From Nemertoderma westbladi (lineage: Eukaryota; Xenacoelomorpha; Nemertodermatida; Nemertodermatidae): a DNA stretch of 64,000 nt. Both the position numbers and the translations under genes were made by a program. Positions within the stretch are counted from its first letter, which is position 1. Each line of letters starts with the position of its first letter. Below, piece after piece: positions 12,284-25,191 of the stretch. Location of the stretch: contig JAUCBJ010008092.1 in the NCBI GenBank assembly GCA_032718475.1, positions 48,315-112,314 on the forward strand. Reading direction: 5' to 3'. The notes below the pieces were generated by a model, which worked only from the letters and a program-made list of their open reading frames with translations, searched no databases and was not told the origin of the DNA.

Positions 12284-12523
12284 TCAAGGCCAGTCAGTAG
12301 TGGGTTGGTTTGTTCCGGTGATAGTGGGTGATCGATTTAGTTTTGAGGGCATAAAGGAGTTACCCGCTTGATTCGAACTGGAATATTCTGGCTCGGGCAA
12401 TTCTCTAGTCGGAGATCTGTCCGGGTCGGAATTTACTGGTATTGCAGTCATGTCAAGTTTGGAAGTGTGGTCGCTGTGGGAACTGTCTGAGGAGCTCTTG
12501 TTGATATTTGAACGATGAGACAT
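12284..12523 (-). CDS. Ser-rich hypothetical ORF upstream of the ORF C relative
   Basis: An open frame of 79 codons starts at ATG 12523 and ends 83 bp before the ORF C-like reading begins. It is rich in Ser, Asp and Pro with a net acidic N-terminal half, and looks disordered. No domain recognised. It may be the variable N-terminus of the ORF C-like protein, displaced by a frameshift, or chance. Confidence 0.35.
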   Translation of the reverse strand: MSHRSNINKSSSDSSHSDHTSKLDMTAIPVNSDPDRSPTRELPEPEYSSSNQAGNSFMPSKLNRSPTITGTNQPTTDWP

Positions 12524-13790
12524 TTTGTTAGATTTTATTTTGGAGAAAATGTATTTTATTAACCCTTTAAATAATTATTATGCATCCTTTTATTATCGAC
12601 GATTTATTGTAACAATAATAATATGTTATAAATAATTATTACAATCGCACCCAAGTAAATAATACAGAGGGGGTATAAGCAGGGTAGTTAACTACTGCTA
12701 ACCTACTGCCACCTTCCTATGTAATACGCCTAAATTAACAGCTTGGGCTGAAGGGCTAGCAAGCTGTGCGATGTTTCCTATGGGGGTAACACAGCCTACC
12801 TATTAGTAGCAACCAAACGAGCAGGGTGTATAAGCCTAGGCTGTAGTCAAAGGTTACGCAGAGGTAGGACAAGTCATGTGATACAATATTGCTTGCAGAG
12901 ACAACAAATAATTCTTCCCGAGAATTATATTGGTTTTTTGGAATATTACGCTGACAAGAGGTCCAAGTTGTAAATATTGGATCTGATGGGGAATATATGA
13001 GCTGAAATGTTAAATAGCTCGATGATATGTATGTATATCGGCTAAAAGTTCCTTGATATTTATTATGGAACAATAATCTTGGAATAAAAACCGCACAACT
13101 CAATAAAATAAATACAAAACGTTACTTATACCTACAAATACCTACGTTACGATGGAAGTGCGTAAACTTAGAGTTTACTTTATTGTAGTATACGTAAAAA
13201 ACAAAATTGGCTATGGGACTATGATAAGACTATGGGAATTTACCAGGGAATTTGCAAAACGCTTCGAACGTTTAGGAAGTCGAAACCGGTCAAGAGACAA
13301 ACATTAATAGCACAAATAAAAACAATAGATACGGTTAGTAGAATGCGTCCCCGCGATTGTCGTAAAATATGCTACCTTGTTCTCTTAGTATATTTCGCCG
13401 AGTATAGGGTATGATGAACGAACTGTTGATGGGCTAAGACCGCATAAAGTGGTTGCAATCGACTGAAAAATTAGAAAGGCAGGAAAAGTAATTTGTCGGG
13501 AATAAAGTGATATCTCCCCCCACAAGGAAATATACAACTTTATGTGTTCCAATAATGGAAATATGAATAATAAAATAATATGAATAAAATGAGGCCTACA
13601 AAACAATTAAGCATTTACTTAATATACTATGAAGCCAAGCAAATTAGATACCGGTAATTTACAGTAGGCAGTCTTGCAGTAAGATTTTTTACAGTAAATA
13701 TGAGATTCCGTCTATTATCTGATCCATAAAGAAAGTTGAGTGCCCAGGTCACCGGGGGAAACATAATAATAAGTTTGTTAGAGGATCTGT
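12524..13790. other. No gene recognised
   Basis: AT-rich DNA with only short open frames of no recognised similarity. It would contain any promoter of the ORF C-like pseudogene, but no clear signal is visible. Confidence 0.5.
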
Positions 13791-13796
13791 TGCTGG

Positions 13797-14542
13797 TGAT
13801 CAAAAAAGTGGGCGAACCTATGCGGCCTATCTCATCCGGGTCCGGCTCACCTGGAGAGAAACCCTCTTGGTTTGCGAGTAAGATCCTCAGCCAAGCGGCC
13901 GCGCTCGTTCCGGAATGACTACGGAATACCGCGGATTTCATGGAACGTGTGGCTCAACTACCGCCGCTTCAACCTGGCGATATGTTGTTCAGCCTCGACA
14001 TTGTTTCAATGTACACGGTAATCCATGTACAAGAAGGGATCGATGTAGTCACTGGTTTCGCCAACCAGCATATGGATGAAATCCACTTATTCGGTTTAGA
14101 TATCCCTGATCTATATGGTTTACTTAAAACCAGTTTAGAATTTACTTTCTTCCGTTTCAACGGTAAATTCTATGAACAAAATGACGGACTCGGGATGGGA
14201 GTTAGGCTTGCCGGACCATTTTCGGGGATCTATATACATGTTAAAGAAAAAATATTTTTAGCGAATTACCATTTAAGCGTTTTTTGCTGGTTTAGATTCT
14301 ACGATGATGGTTGGTCCGTGTGGCAGCACGGAGAGGAAGAGTTAGACAGTTTTCTTGGTTATTAGAATACTTGCCACCCCAATATTAAATATACCATGGA
14401 GAAATCCTATACCAGTCTCCCCTTTCTCGATGTAATCACCACGGTTAATGACCACTGCACATAGACTTCGAGCTCTATATCAAACCTAGTAATGCCGCCA
14501 TAATCCTTAACTACTACAGTAGCCACCCGCGCAACATAGTTC
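13797..14542 (+). pseudogene. Penelope-like element RT, 5' part
   Basis: The frame around a stop near 13916-13918 gives GEPMRPISSGSGSPG, then FSLDIVSMYT, YEQNDGLGMGVRLAGPFSG and FRFYDDGWSVW. These are the Penelope-type RT boxes (normally G.P.RPI, SFDV.SLF, .Q..G..MG.P.S, R..DD...). After TAG at 14363-14365 the sequence still aligns to the PFLDV..HP region typical of Penelope RT. The reading frame is then cut by a TTAA-MITE at 14543. The 5' end is truncated inside RT. RNA-templated DNA synthesis would be the family function; this copy is dead because of stops and the insertion. Confidence 0.8.
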
Positions 14543-14546
14543 TTAA

Positions 14547-16100
14547 CCCTATTAGTACCGGGCTATAAAATGCAGTACAAATACCGGGGGGGGGGTCATA
14601 TTGACCCCTCCCTCTAAAATCTACAAAAATTAACGAAAACGTCTGATTTTTTGTTTGTACGTAGGTATCACTAGTCTGGATCCGACCGAAAAAAAAAAAT
14701 TTCAAAAAAATGTACTGGAGTGGTAATATTGCAGCATCAAAATTACAAGTAGTGCACAATTTTCACAAAATTTGAAAGTTACATTTTTCGGCTAATTGTT
14801 TTTCAATACAGGTTTTCTGGGGCGCAAAATACATTGGAAAATATTTAAAAATGATATGATTACCATAAATGGCTGTTTAGTCCTCTATGCGTAGGAAAAA
14901 AAGGAAAAAAACAAGTAACCAGCACTTTTCAGTTAGAACACAAAATTTTTAATTCACTTATACGATGCTATAAATTCACATTTTTAGGTTTTCTAGGGCG
15001 CTGATTCTAATGGAATACATTTCAAATATGCCAGATCATTGCTACTTGTATTTTTCGGCGTAATTTGGCAAATTTTGGTGCTAGCACCAAATTTCGTACC
15101 CATCACCAAAAAGTACAAGTTTGCGATGTCCAGTGCTGTTTTTATTGTTTCCATCGGATTCAGGACCCTCATAAACCCGTATAACGCAAGAAACAAGATG
15201 ATACTATCTACTGATCAATTTACTAATTTTCCAAAATTTGGTGCAAAACAACAATTTTCACCCACCGGCGAAAAATACAAGTTTGAAAACTCTTATGGAA
15301 TTTTTACTGATTCCATTGAATTCAGAACCCTAACAAACCCGTATAACGCAAGAAACAAGATGACACAATCAATTGATATATTTGATGGTTTTCAAAATTT
15401 GGTGCTAGCACCACATTTTGCACCCACTTCCGAAAAATACAAGTTTGAGATGTCTAGTTCGATAATTATATATTCCATTGAATTCAGAACAGCCATAAAC
15501 CTCTAAAATGCAAGAAATAAATTGTCACAAGCAATTTTATCTATTGAATGGATTTTCAAAATTTCGTGCTAGCACCAAAATTTGCACACAGCACCGAAAA
15601 ATACAAGTTTGATACGCTTGGTGCAACTCGTATATATTTCATCGAAACCAGAACCCCAAAAAACCCCAATTGCGTAAAAAAACAAGTTTCAAACAATCAA
15701 TTTACAAAATTGACATATTTCAAAATTTGGTGCTGGGACCAAAATTTGGCACCCGCCGAAAAAAACAAGTTTGAAATTTCTAAATCAATTTATATGAATT
15801 CCATCCAATTGCTAACACCAAAAAACCGGTGTAAATCAATAATAGAGATGTTACAATTAATATTTAATGAAATGTAATTTTCAAAAAACGTCTCAAAAAA
15901 AGTGCCAAAAGTAGGGTTAAAAAATGGTGCTATAACTCGAAAACTACCCAATATTTTTGAAAACGGTTTTCACTACTAGGAAGACAATAGATTTTTAGGA
16001 AAAGTCATAAAATTTCAGAATTCCAACTGCGTTTGTTTCAGAATTATAATAAAAAAACCACGGGAGGGGTCATATTGACCCCCCCCCGGGTTTAATAGGG
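14547..16100 (+). mobile_element. piggyBac-like TTAA MITE, copy 2
   Basis: 1,554 bp between TTAA at 14543-14546 and 16101-16104, starting CCCTATTAGTACCGGG and ending in its inverted counterpart. Subterminal palindromes of the GGGTCATATTGACCC type lie at about 14590 and 16066. The core holds five monomers of a 162-164-bp tandem repeat; a CGAAAAATACAAGTTT-like anchor recurs at 15107, 15269, 15431, 15595 and 15757. The repeat makes long open frames with recurrent NPYNARNK-like peptides, which I regard as non-coding. Inserted in the Penelope-like element; inverse to copy 1. Confidence 0.86.
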
Positions 16101-16104
16101 TTAA

Positions 16105-16856
16105 TACTGCTAGGGCCGCACTCCAACGGGCTATACATAATAGTAATACCAATCTAGGGCGCAAATGTAGCTTAGTTAAAGTAACAAATAACCTAATAAA
16201 TAATGACTTCCCAGCAGCCGTAGTAGACACATTAACCAATACTATACTTAGCGGTAGGCCCCCACCACATAAACACAACTCACACCACACAAACACTGCC
16301 ACCAATGGACCCCGCATACCACTGGTTATACCGTACATCAACGAACACCTGCACAGACACACACAGCAAATTATTAATACCTCCAACTTACGTCACCATA
16401 TCCACCTAGTCAGTACCCCAGGTCCCAAACTGAAACAACTTCTGATTCGAGCTAGCCTAACTACAGACCCCTGCCCAACCACCCGCAACCAACGTCACTT
16501 GTTACACCTGCACCAACAGAGTTAAAAACTGTACAATTAGGAACGTAGTGTACGAACTAGTCTGTACCTTATGTAAACCTATAGTACAAAATTACATCGG
16601 GGAGACCTTGTGCCCTTTATGTGTGAGGATACACCAACATCGTAACTCGATACATGGGGCGAACCGTAAGGAAGCGATGGGAGAACATTACCTTGACAAG
16701 CACCCAGGACACAGTCAACACCCACAACCATTCACACTAACTGTAAAGCATAAATGCAAAGACTGGGCCGACAGAAAAATAAGCGAAAAACACTACATAA
16801 AACACGAGCACCCCACACTTAACACTCAGTACATACAATATAATCCGGGATGGTAA
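16105..16856 (+). pseudogene. Penelope-like element C-terminal part with GIY-YIG endonuclease
   Basis: The frame picks up directly after the MITE (..LNTARAALQRA..) and continues about 130 codons. It shifts near 16490 and runs to TAA/TAG near 16856. The last third contains CYTCTNRVKNC, VVYELVCTLC and NYIGET. This Cys-containing linker with YxL..C...YIGET is the GIY-YIG endonuclease that follows RT in Penelope-like elements and nicks target DNA. The final residues are HPTLNTQY. One frameshift and the MITE inactivate it. Confidence 0.8.
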
Positions 16857-17990
16857 CTCTATCACATTGGTTACTAGTACCTATGGGGGTGGAATTGTTG
16901 TTTTTTGGCGCGAAAAGATAAAATATATAAATTCCCCCCCCCCCCCCCCCCTTTGTTGTTTATTATAATTTTGGAATATACTTGGTGCTGTATTGTGATG
17001 TTTTAGCTAGGGTCGATTGTTACCAGTATCCCATTCAGACCTTGTGCTATGTGTAGTAGTTTAGATTCCCAGTAGGTAGCCAGCATTCCGTCTGCCCTGA
17101 TGAAGGCCTGTTAGTATATTATAATTTAATTAATTAAATATACATTGGTTGAAATATCGGCAACTCTACCTTTTTGATCACCAGCAACAGATCCTCTAAT
17201 AAACTTATTATTATTATCTGATCCGACCAATCTAGAATTATTGCAGCGGGAATTTACCTATTGTACCCGACTTACGGTAGAAAACGAACGTCTACGTCTA
17301 TCAAGATCCAACAACACATTGGGCGCTATCAGGTAATGTTCAAAACTCACCAATACGTGAAACCAAAAAACAACAAAATACACCAATTATAAATAACGAT
17401 ATATAAAGTACTCCTTTACACTCTCCGGTTATACACCAGTAAATAAGTTTATCAAATACTTGCAGAATACTTACCAAAAAATACAATAAACGGGATCAGT
17501 GTTTACAATATAAATCGATAAATATTTATGCACCAAATTCCTACAAATTACGATGATCAGTCGAAATTAGAGAAAATAAGCACATCAATAGAACAAATAA
17601 GCAAATCAAAAAACACTCGAAGGGGGTCGAAAAACAATTATTACTGAAAAATATTTAATACTGGGGGGGAAAGAAGACACATTTATTATTGTTAGCGCAT
17701 TTGATAAAAAATATGTACTTTCAATCTCAATTTCGTATAATATTTTGACTCTATACTGACTATGTCGGAAATACATGCAGGGTAGGATTTAACTTGCTGG
17801 TCTGATACAATGAGCGGTATACCTTCAACGCAGGGCAATTCACTGGAGCGATTTATCTCCCCTTTTTCCTTCTTATGTATTGATTTGCTCTATATTTTAT
17901 TTTGTTCAATACGGTATTTTTTATTATCTATGGTATTTAACTGAGATATGATAACGGGAGGGTGTGGCAACACAGTATAACAAGCAAATG
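16857..17990. other. Penelope 3' region and flanking non-coding DNA
   Basis: A C tract lies at 16935-16951. A CTGATGAAGGCCTG word at about 17098, followed by an AT-rich stretch and TTGAAATATCGGC, resembles Penelope 3' ends. At 17176-17215 about 45 bp repeat, inverted, the sequence at 13765-13806 at the other end of the element. From 17225 to 17990 I see no gene. Confidence 0.5.
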
Positions 17991-17999
17991 ACTGACTAA

Positions 18000-20996
18000 T
18001 TAATTATGTAAGGACTCAAGCCTAGCACTTGTGTTTCCCTTTAGAGGCAACGTATTTTTCGAGTATTTGTACATTAACAGGGATGACAGGCTTGGAAGGT
18101 GGAACTCTTTTCGTGCTTTCCTGTAGCCATTGATGACACCACAGAAGTTCCCCTGTCTGTTCAAGTTCAAGTTAGATAGAGCACAAAACGATCCTTGTAG
18201 TGTAATGCTGGGACACATTGTGAATCGAAGTACCATTGCACAGCACTCTCGGAAGGCTAAAACTGAGATGGGTTTGCGTCCAGTGAGCTCATAAAGGGTG
18301 CAGTTGGAAACATAAGACCCAACATGAAGAAGTCATCTTATTGTATTCGGATAGTAGGCATCCAGGCTGTCAGTTTCAGACCCAGACAATGCTCCAATGT
18401 GGAAACGAATACTGTATAAGATTGACGATAATGCTATGGAGTCCCATAGTTTAAAAATTGTCTCCAAGTTTAGCCAGCGAGCAGTCCAGTTGTTCTCGTG
18501 AAAAACGTGTGATAGGTAAGCAATCGACTTGATGCACTCTGAATAGGATGTTTTTTGGTTCGAAAGTTTGAAGCCAAGGAAGTTGAGTTTACAGGATTCC
18601 GGTCGGTAGTATGTGTCCAGCCACACTAATATGAGAGGGAGTCTCACTTGTTAGTGTTTTTCCCCAGCACATCCATTTCGATTTACCTTGTTCTATTTCC
18701 AAGTTAAGTCGCTTGCACTGCTCATTCACAATGGTAGCCATTCTCTCAATGTCTTTGGCAGAAGGGCTCACAAGTAGAAAGTCATCTGCATATGCTAGTG
18801 CACCAAGCCAGATGCCATTCGCTCTGCATCCCAGGTTAGCAGATTGAAGCTCTTCCATAATGGCCGCTGTGTAAAAATTAACCAACCAGCTGGATAATAA
18901 TGATCCTTGTTTAACTCTTCTTAGGATCTTGATGCCGTTCTCTTGTTGCCAAACTTAAGAAAGACTTGACTGATTGAGTAATAGTGCATACGTGTCAGGA
19001 GTATGTGTGGGTTCACGACTTTTGGTAGCTTAGTGAAAAGTAAAGAGTGTCCAACATTGTCAAAGGCTTAGGCTAGATCTAGTTGTAAAATATATACTGG
19101 TGATCCACTGTGCTTATAATACTGCAGACACTCCAAGACAGAACCAATTACCAAATCTGTCCCCATATATTATTGATACGCAACTTGGTTAGGGTGGGGT
19201 CTAATATGTTGGTCAATATATTCAGAGATAGTGAGTTGTTCAAAAACCTTAGCAAGCAGTGATATTATCGACACAGGCCAGTAGGAGTTAGGGTCATAGT
19301 GAGTGCGCTGCTTACCTTTGTGCACACTGGTAACTATTGTTTTCCCAAAAACTGTGGGGACAATGTGTAGTCTGTATTGAAAATTAGGCATAGGAAAGGA
19401 CAAACAACATCAGGATTGGCATGAAGTAAATGTTCCACCTGCATTGATGAATAGTCAGGTGATTTGTTTTTGGAAAGTGAACCAATTGCTCGTTTTACTG
19501 TAAGTGGTGAAATTGAAGGTGGAATACTAACATCACACTTGCTAGATAGTTGTGATCTCAAGTTATTCATCATTTGTATGTCCTTGGTATCATTGGGTGC
19601 AGTGAACTTATCTACATAATGTTGACGAAGCGTTGCGTGCATAGAGAGTGGAACCGTATCATCACGATTGGTTTTAAATCGTCTCCAAAATTTACGCTGA
19701 TTGGTACTACAGGAGTAGACCCATTTATTTGCCCTATGGGAAATAACATGCTTAGAGAGCCAATTTTTCAATCGCCGTGTGTTGCGCTTCGATTCTTTAT
19801 ATTCATCATGGATATAGTCATCCTCTATTTCACCTCGACATTTCCACATTTCATACAAGTCACTAGCAAGTCAGCAGCATCATTTATAATTCCCTGTAGT
19901 TCAGTTGTGAGGTGGTTTAGTTGGTCAGTAGACAGATTAGTAACATTGTGAACAGTACCTAGAAGGATATTAACATTGGCATCAATTTCATTGCAGTAAC
20001 ACTGTAGTTGCTGCTTTGTTGCTTGTTCCCAGCAGATTCTAGGTGCAGATTGTTTACGGTTTACGGGGTAATGATCTATTACAGGACTATGGGTTGAAAT
20101 AAGGAATTTGCCAACAACAGGTAAATGGTCAGAAAAGTTATTCGCTGGTTCACGGTTATACACAGTACCCCCCACATTGAAGAGTGAACTACTTGTGACT
20201 ACATGGTCTATGTATGACACTCCATTGCCACAAAAGTTAACACAAGGTCCATTGAATGATGTTTTAGTGTCAGCCGTGATCAAGTTATTATCAATGAGGA
20301 AGGTATTAAATGTTTTACCTCTAGCTGTCGGAGATCCTTTAAGTGTGCGGGGACCTTGTATCGGCCCTAAGTCAGCATTTGCATCCATAAGGAGAATTGG
20401 TACCGAATCATTGTTTGCCTCAATTATGGCTTGTAGTCTACCAATGAAGTTGAGGTAAGTAAGGTTACTCTTGTTAGAGTCAGGAGCATAGCAGCTTAAG
20501 ATGATAAATTTGGTAATAGGATAATAAAGGATATATTAAAGGATACACGAGATCCTATAATATCGTCATCAGACTTCATATGTGTGTGTTCAGAGACAAG
20601 GTTCTTTTTTATGAACAGTGCAACACCACCAGATCCACGTATTCTATCGGGATTACTCATTGCAGATCCAGAAGAATAGTTACAGTAAAAATGTTTGTCA
20701 AGGTCATCCAAGAGAACTCTACCCTCAATCTGATCAAGCCAATGCTCCTGTATTCCTAAAAAATCACATTTAGTTAGAAGTTCACAGATATAGTCTGAGC
20801 TTGTGTTAAAGCCACGCATATTAAATGTTCCTACAGTGAACGTTAATGTTTTGACTGAAGTATCCATCGACTCCAATTTAACTTGTTCCTTAAATTCAGC
20901 ATCATTTACATCAAAATAACTGCCTGTGACTAGGTGCTGTGGAGTGGTTCTGGTCATCAGTACTTTGGCCATGGAAGTGGTGATGTCAGTAGTCAT
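18000..20996 (-). pseudogene. LINE ORF2: APE endonuclease and reverse transcriptase
   Basis: Minus-strand pieces read 20996 down to 18000. The AP-endonuclease-like motifs are all visible: TFNMRG, GIQEHW, LLMDANADLG, SYIDHVV and FSDHLPV, which supply the metal-binding and catalytic Asn, Glu, Asp and His. RT follows with SYWPVSIISLLAK near 19300 and the catalytic AYADDFLL near 18790. Known function: target-primed reverse transcription after nicking. Frameshifts near 20515, 19830 and between the RT pieces show the copy is dead. APE plus RT places it among Jockey/CR1/L2-like LINEs, clade unresolved. The 3' end lies near 17990, with no clear poly(A) or short-repeat tail. Confidence 0.8.
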
Positions 20997-22954
20997 GATG
21001 TCTTTGTTTTCCCCAGTTCATGTAGCAGGCTTCATTCTGATAACGTGATTGGTCTTTGGATTGGTGTTGGGGATTGTAGTCGGTTTGAAAGTGGAGGTTG
21101 TTTGTGTTGTATCTTAACTGATGTATAGTTGGATAGTGGGATTGACTTTTGGTCTGATGGTGGGTTGTGTGATCCTTTTGGATGTGATCCTTGTCTTTGA
21201 TATAACGTGACTGATGTTTGGTTGGGTAGTCAAAGTAGTTGGTATGATGATGGGTGCAGTAATGTCCAGTATGTGGGCTGTTACTATCTAAGTGGTGTTG
21301 TTGATAGTAGGATTTAGGCGTCTGTTTTTGTGGTATGGTATATCTATTACCTCTCTCACCCTTACTTGATGTGCATGCATGTCGATGGTTGAATGGTTTG
21401 TATGAGTGTCTAGGATTGAATTTCCATTCTCTGCAGATAATGCCATCTGGCCAGAAGCCTTCAGAGGTTACTAAAAAGACCTTCTCATTCGTTACCTCAA
21501 CTTTCATGTTCTTGGAGTCATTATACTTGCACGTAGTGATGCGATTGATGCGAATGTGATGACTGTCCAGAAAGCTAATGACATCATCCTGTGTTCTTAT
21601 GGTTAATGCCAGTTACATAGACAGCAGTGTATTTTTTCGATTCTGAACATTCGAGGCTAGATGATGATGGTTGGCGACTATGCAATGTATATGGTTGATC
21701 ATTGTGGGTGTTATGTTTAGTGTATTTAGTTTTTCTTGATGTTTGGAGAGGATGACTATCCATCATAGGACTTGGAACAGGTTGATGTACTGTATCCTCT
21801 GCAATCAGTGTAAGGCGTTGTTGAATATCTACTGGTATGTGTAAGGTGTGTTTACTATGTGTAAGCCTGTAGCATTGTTGTATTGAATATTGAAGCATGC
21901 AAACCAGTTATGGGTATGGGGATGTTTTGAAATTGGAATTGATGGTTGAACTTGAATGTCAAACCCTATGTTATTGGCAGTAGCATGGGAAGCAGATTTC
22001 TTAGTGGTGACTTTACTCCAGATGTGGGGATTATTGTCCTCTGGAATTGGAGATTCGATGGAGTCTGTGACAATGTACTGAGAGTTTGACTCACCAAATG
22101 TATTATCTACTCTGCTGATTACTTCAAGTTTAGCCTCAAGTAAAGATCGTGCCTGGCGTTCAAATGACAGTTCTTCATTTAGCTTATTGTATGCTTCCTT
22201 TGTCCTACTTTGGTGATTCTCGATGATGCACATGCGTGATTGAAGAACTGCGATTGCCGCTAGGAGATTGTGAATAAGTGGTGATGTAGTGTTATCATCC
22301 TCATCAAGGGTACACTTTTTCAATCTCTTACGGCATGATTCAAGGAGCTGTTCCTCTTGGCAGCAGCGTAGTAATTCGAACAGATCTAAGGAGGCTTCAT
22401 TAACTGAAGCTCTCTGTTTCAGTTGTAGTGAGACATACTGGGTTGGTGACATGAAGGGTTTAGTTAACTGAAAAATCTTCTCTCTGATACTAAGCAGCTT
22501 TTGCATTCCCATATTGGTGAATTCCCCTGAGCCTTTGATCTCCCCTGTTGTACTATAGATAGGAGGGCTGATTTATCCAATTCTTTGCTACCATCATTGG
22601 TGACAATGGTGAGATTGTCAGTCAGTGACTTTGCTTTAAAGTGTGGTATATGAGGTAGATCTGGGGGAAAAAGGTGTTCGTCCAGAGGTATTAGTTTAAT
22701 GTTGGACACATTCCATGACCCATGTATGGAGGCGGGTTGTTTCAGTGTGTTCGGGTGCAATAATGGTATTGGAGGATAGAGCAGCTGCGTAGATGCATAA
22801 GAGGGGTCCACAGTCCCAATAGTTGTCATTTTATTGGCTAGGGAATGGGCGGACGTAGCCATTCGCTATTGTCCATGGTGCTGGATCTTGCTCACTGGAA
22901 TTTATAGTGGTAATTAAGTTGAGTAGCTTGCATATTTTATGTGATACTGGAATA
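20986..22954 (-). pseudogene. LINE ORF1, C-terminal half, with C-terminus of an Ulp1/C48 protease
   Basis: Immediately downstream of the giant-element insertion the frame of 43736-44728 continues, ends in PSQ, meets TAA, and resumes in the same frame as NDNYWDCGPLLCIYAAAL. Gln before, then DCG with the catalytic Cys, is the end of the Ulp1/SENP (C48) fold. Further on, in shifted frames, come an acidic stretch (22460-22750), a helical Leu/Glu-rich segment (about 22512-22100), a His-rich linker, and a module with AVYVTGI.. then FWPDGIICREW near 21500, which resembles the RNA-binding tail of some LINE ORF1 proteins. The tail after it is rich in His, Ser, Tyr and Gln. Several frameshifts (near 21590, 21850 and 22500) make it a pseudogene. 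The split by the LTR element is exact. Confidence 0.7.
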
Positions 22955-22959
22955 ACTTT

Positions 22960-25191
22960 TGATAAACAACCGCGACACCTATACTAACAGCAGAACTGTT
23001 GAACAGACAAATACCCGTTAATACCTTTCTGCCAACCTAATGAGCTCTCGCCTAACCAATAAGACACAAAGACTGCTCTACTGTTAAGTAAAGGGGATCA
23101 GGAGCGTGATATTACTAAATTGTAAAGGTTGCTAAATACAAAACCGCTACTTACCGTTAGATGGCGCTAATCTGCCGTCCGCTAATATAATTTACTAAAT
23201 TTACACGGCTCCTGCAAAATCGCTTGTTCCTTTCTCTACCGATTGCTCGATAGAGAGCTAACTGTTCGAATCTATGAGCCACGCGGGAATAACCAAAACA
23301 ATAAACCCGAGTCGGCTCCCTAAGCTTACTTAAGACGAGTGCGAGAGGCTTTGCACTCAGAGTATTCTTACGCCTAATTTTAACACTATTAAAGCACGCT
23401 ATTGCCTACGTCTTTTCTAATCGCGAATACTGAGGGTTCCCTAACGAAATGTATGAATGCGAGAATATTTAAATTATCAAAATGGTACAGTATTTGTCTC
23501 TACGTAAATAGTACCGCTCCGGGTCTAAACTTGCCTGCAGCTGGCTTTAGGCCAGCAAATTACTAGCGTGTTGTGCGTACCGAATAGTGCGATCTAGCTG
23601 ATTGCCCGCTAATGCAAATAACTGCTCAGCGTGAATAGTTTACAGTACCCTAATTATTACCTTAGCTACTCTCCGCTATGCTGCGTACTAATTCTTAATT
23701 TTACTAATCAATTACAGTCACAAATATGTAACAGCGTACTAATTACTAAGAGTTCCAGAATGCGTAATTCTAATTTATTACACAACAGGTTTCGCTAGTA
23801 ATAGCCTAAATTGCCGTATTACTTTGAACTAATCAGTAATTATTTGTTGTAACTAAGAAATAGAAATCAATCAAAGAGAAAGGGGCGCCTACCTAAACAT
23901 TCGTAATCATAGGCACACTTCAATAACACACCAATCAGCGTCAGCAATCACAGTTCGCAATTATGCAGTTAACTACTGTATAGCCCACAGTTGTGCGATT
24001 CACTATTCGTACTCCACACTCCACGCTGTAGTACGCGCAGGCCTCTCCCGGATACATCTAGGCTTCCTAAATAACCCGATTCCTGCCCCCCTAATACTAA
24101 ATAGAGACGAAACCTGGATCATCAGCCCCCTAATTACTGTACTGACGAATGGTCTGCGTGCTACAGTGTGAAACGCCCGACAGCAACGGTGACCCCCCGC
24201 CAGCGTTGCCCGCCTTTGAATCCTCCGCTCTCCCTTAGTCGCTCAACCCCCCGATGTGCCCACCGCCTACTGGCACCTTAGCCCTCCATTATGCTAATAG
24301 CTACCGTAGCATGCAACATCACAAAGTCTGACAGTCTCAGAAAATCCCTTAGGATTATTGCGTAGAATTGAATCACATAGAACCATTAACAAAAAGGGTA
24401 GAAATCATAGTTCCGATTGTAATTAGCAGTAATCGATAGGATTGATTGAGAAACGCAATTGAGAATAGTAGCACTAACAAATCATTTCAAGAAATTAATC
24501 GAAAAATAGCAAATTGCAGAAATACGCAAGATTATACTTCTAACTTAATGGTACAGGTAACAAACAGATTGAGTTGAGATTGAGGTAAATGAGGGATTGG
24601 AATTGGTACAGCTCTACTGGCAAGCCGCCAATTTATAGGTGATCCGAGAAGGGTGATGCAATAGGGTGACGCAATCGCTCTCCTATTGGCTCTCCAGTCC
24701 GCGCTAGCATTAGACCAACCTGGAAGCAGTTAGTCCAATAAGAAGGCCGGATTGTAGCCCTATTGCTCCCCTAACCCTCAAATTATTACCATATATGGTA
24801 ATGGATCATGTCCCTGGCTGCTGAATGGCCAGGACAGCGTCCCTATATGCTAGCCCTATTGAAGCTAATAACAGCAAGCACAAAATCCAGGGTCCAACTA
24901 ATCCAGGGTCCAACTAAACTTGCTACCCTGGAACTATCTACCTATATCCTAATACAAAATTACGTAGGTAGGGCTACATATTATACAAAATGGATGAATT
25001 CAAAATATATGGGCGTTTTGATTTCCCTATCTAAATATCACCGCGCTATTATGCCTTATCTAAAATATTATGCTGCACAACGGACTAATATTGCGTACAG
25101 TATAACGAACTAATATATTATACTGCGTAATGGACCAATATATTATACTGTATAATGGCTAATAATGTGTACAGCGCCATATACCGTAACA
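22960..25191 (-). repeat. 3' LTR of giant element
   Basis: 2,232 bp, paired with 41519-43730. It differs from the other LTR by scattered point changes, a 12-bp stretch near 23750 and a short duplication of CCAGGGTCCAACTAA near 24890. Short AT-rich repeats of AATATATTATACTG lie near the plus-strand right end. No ORF of note. Confidence 0.9.

Noticed and set aside
15039-15877. Open frames with repeated NPYNARNK peptides as a repeat protein.
   Set aside because: They are the 163-bp repeats inside a MITE, with no start context; copy 1 gives broken versions.
22960-25191. The 2.2-kb direct repeats as a segmental duplication.
   Set aside because: TG...CA termini and a matching 5-bp duplication outside the pair show they are LTRs of one element.
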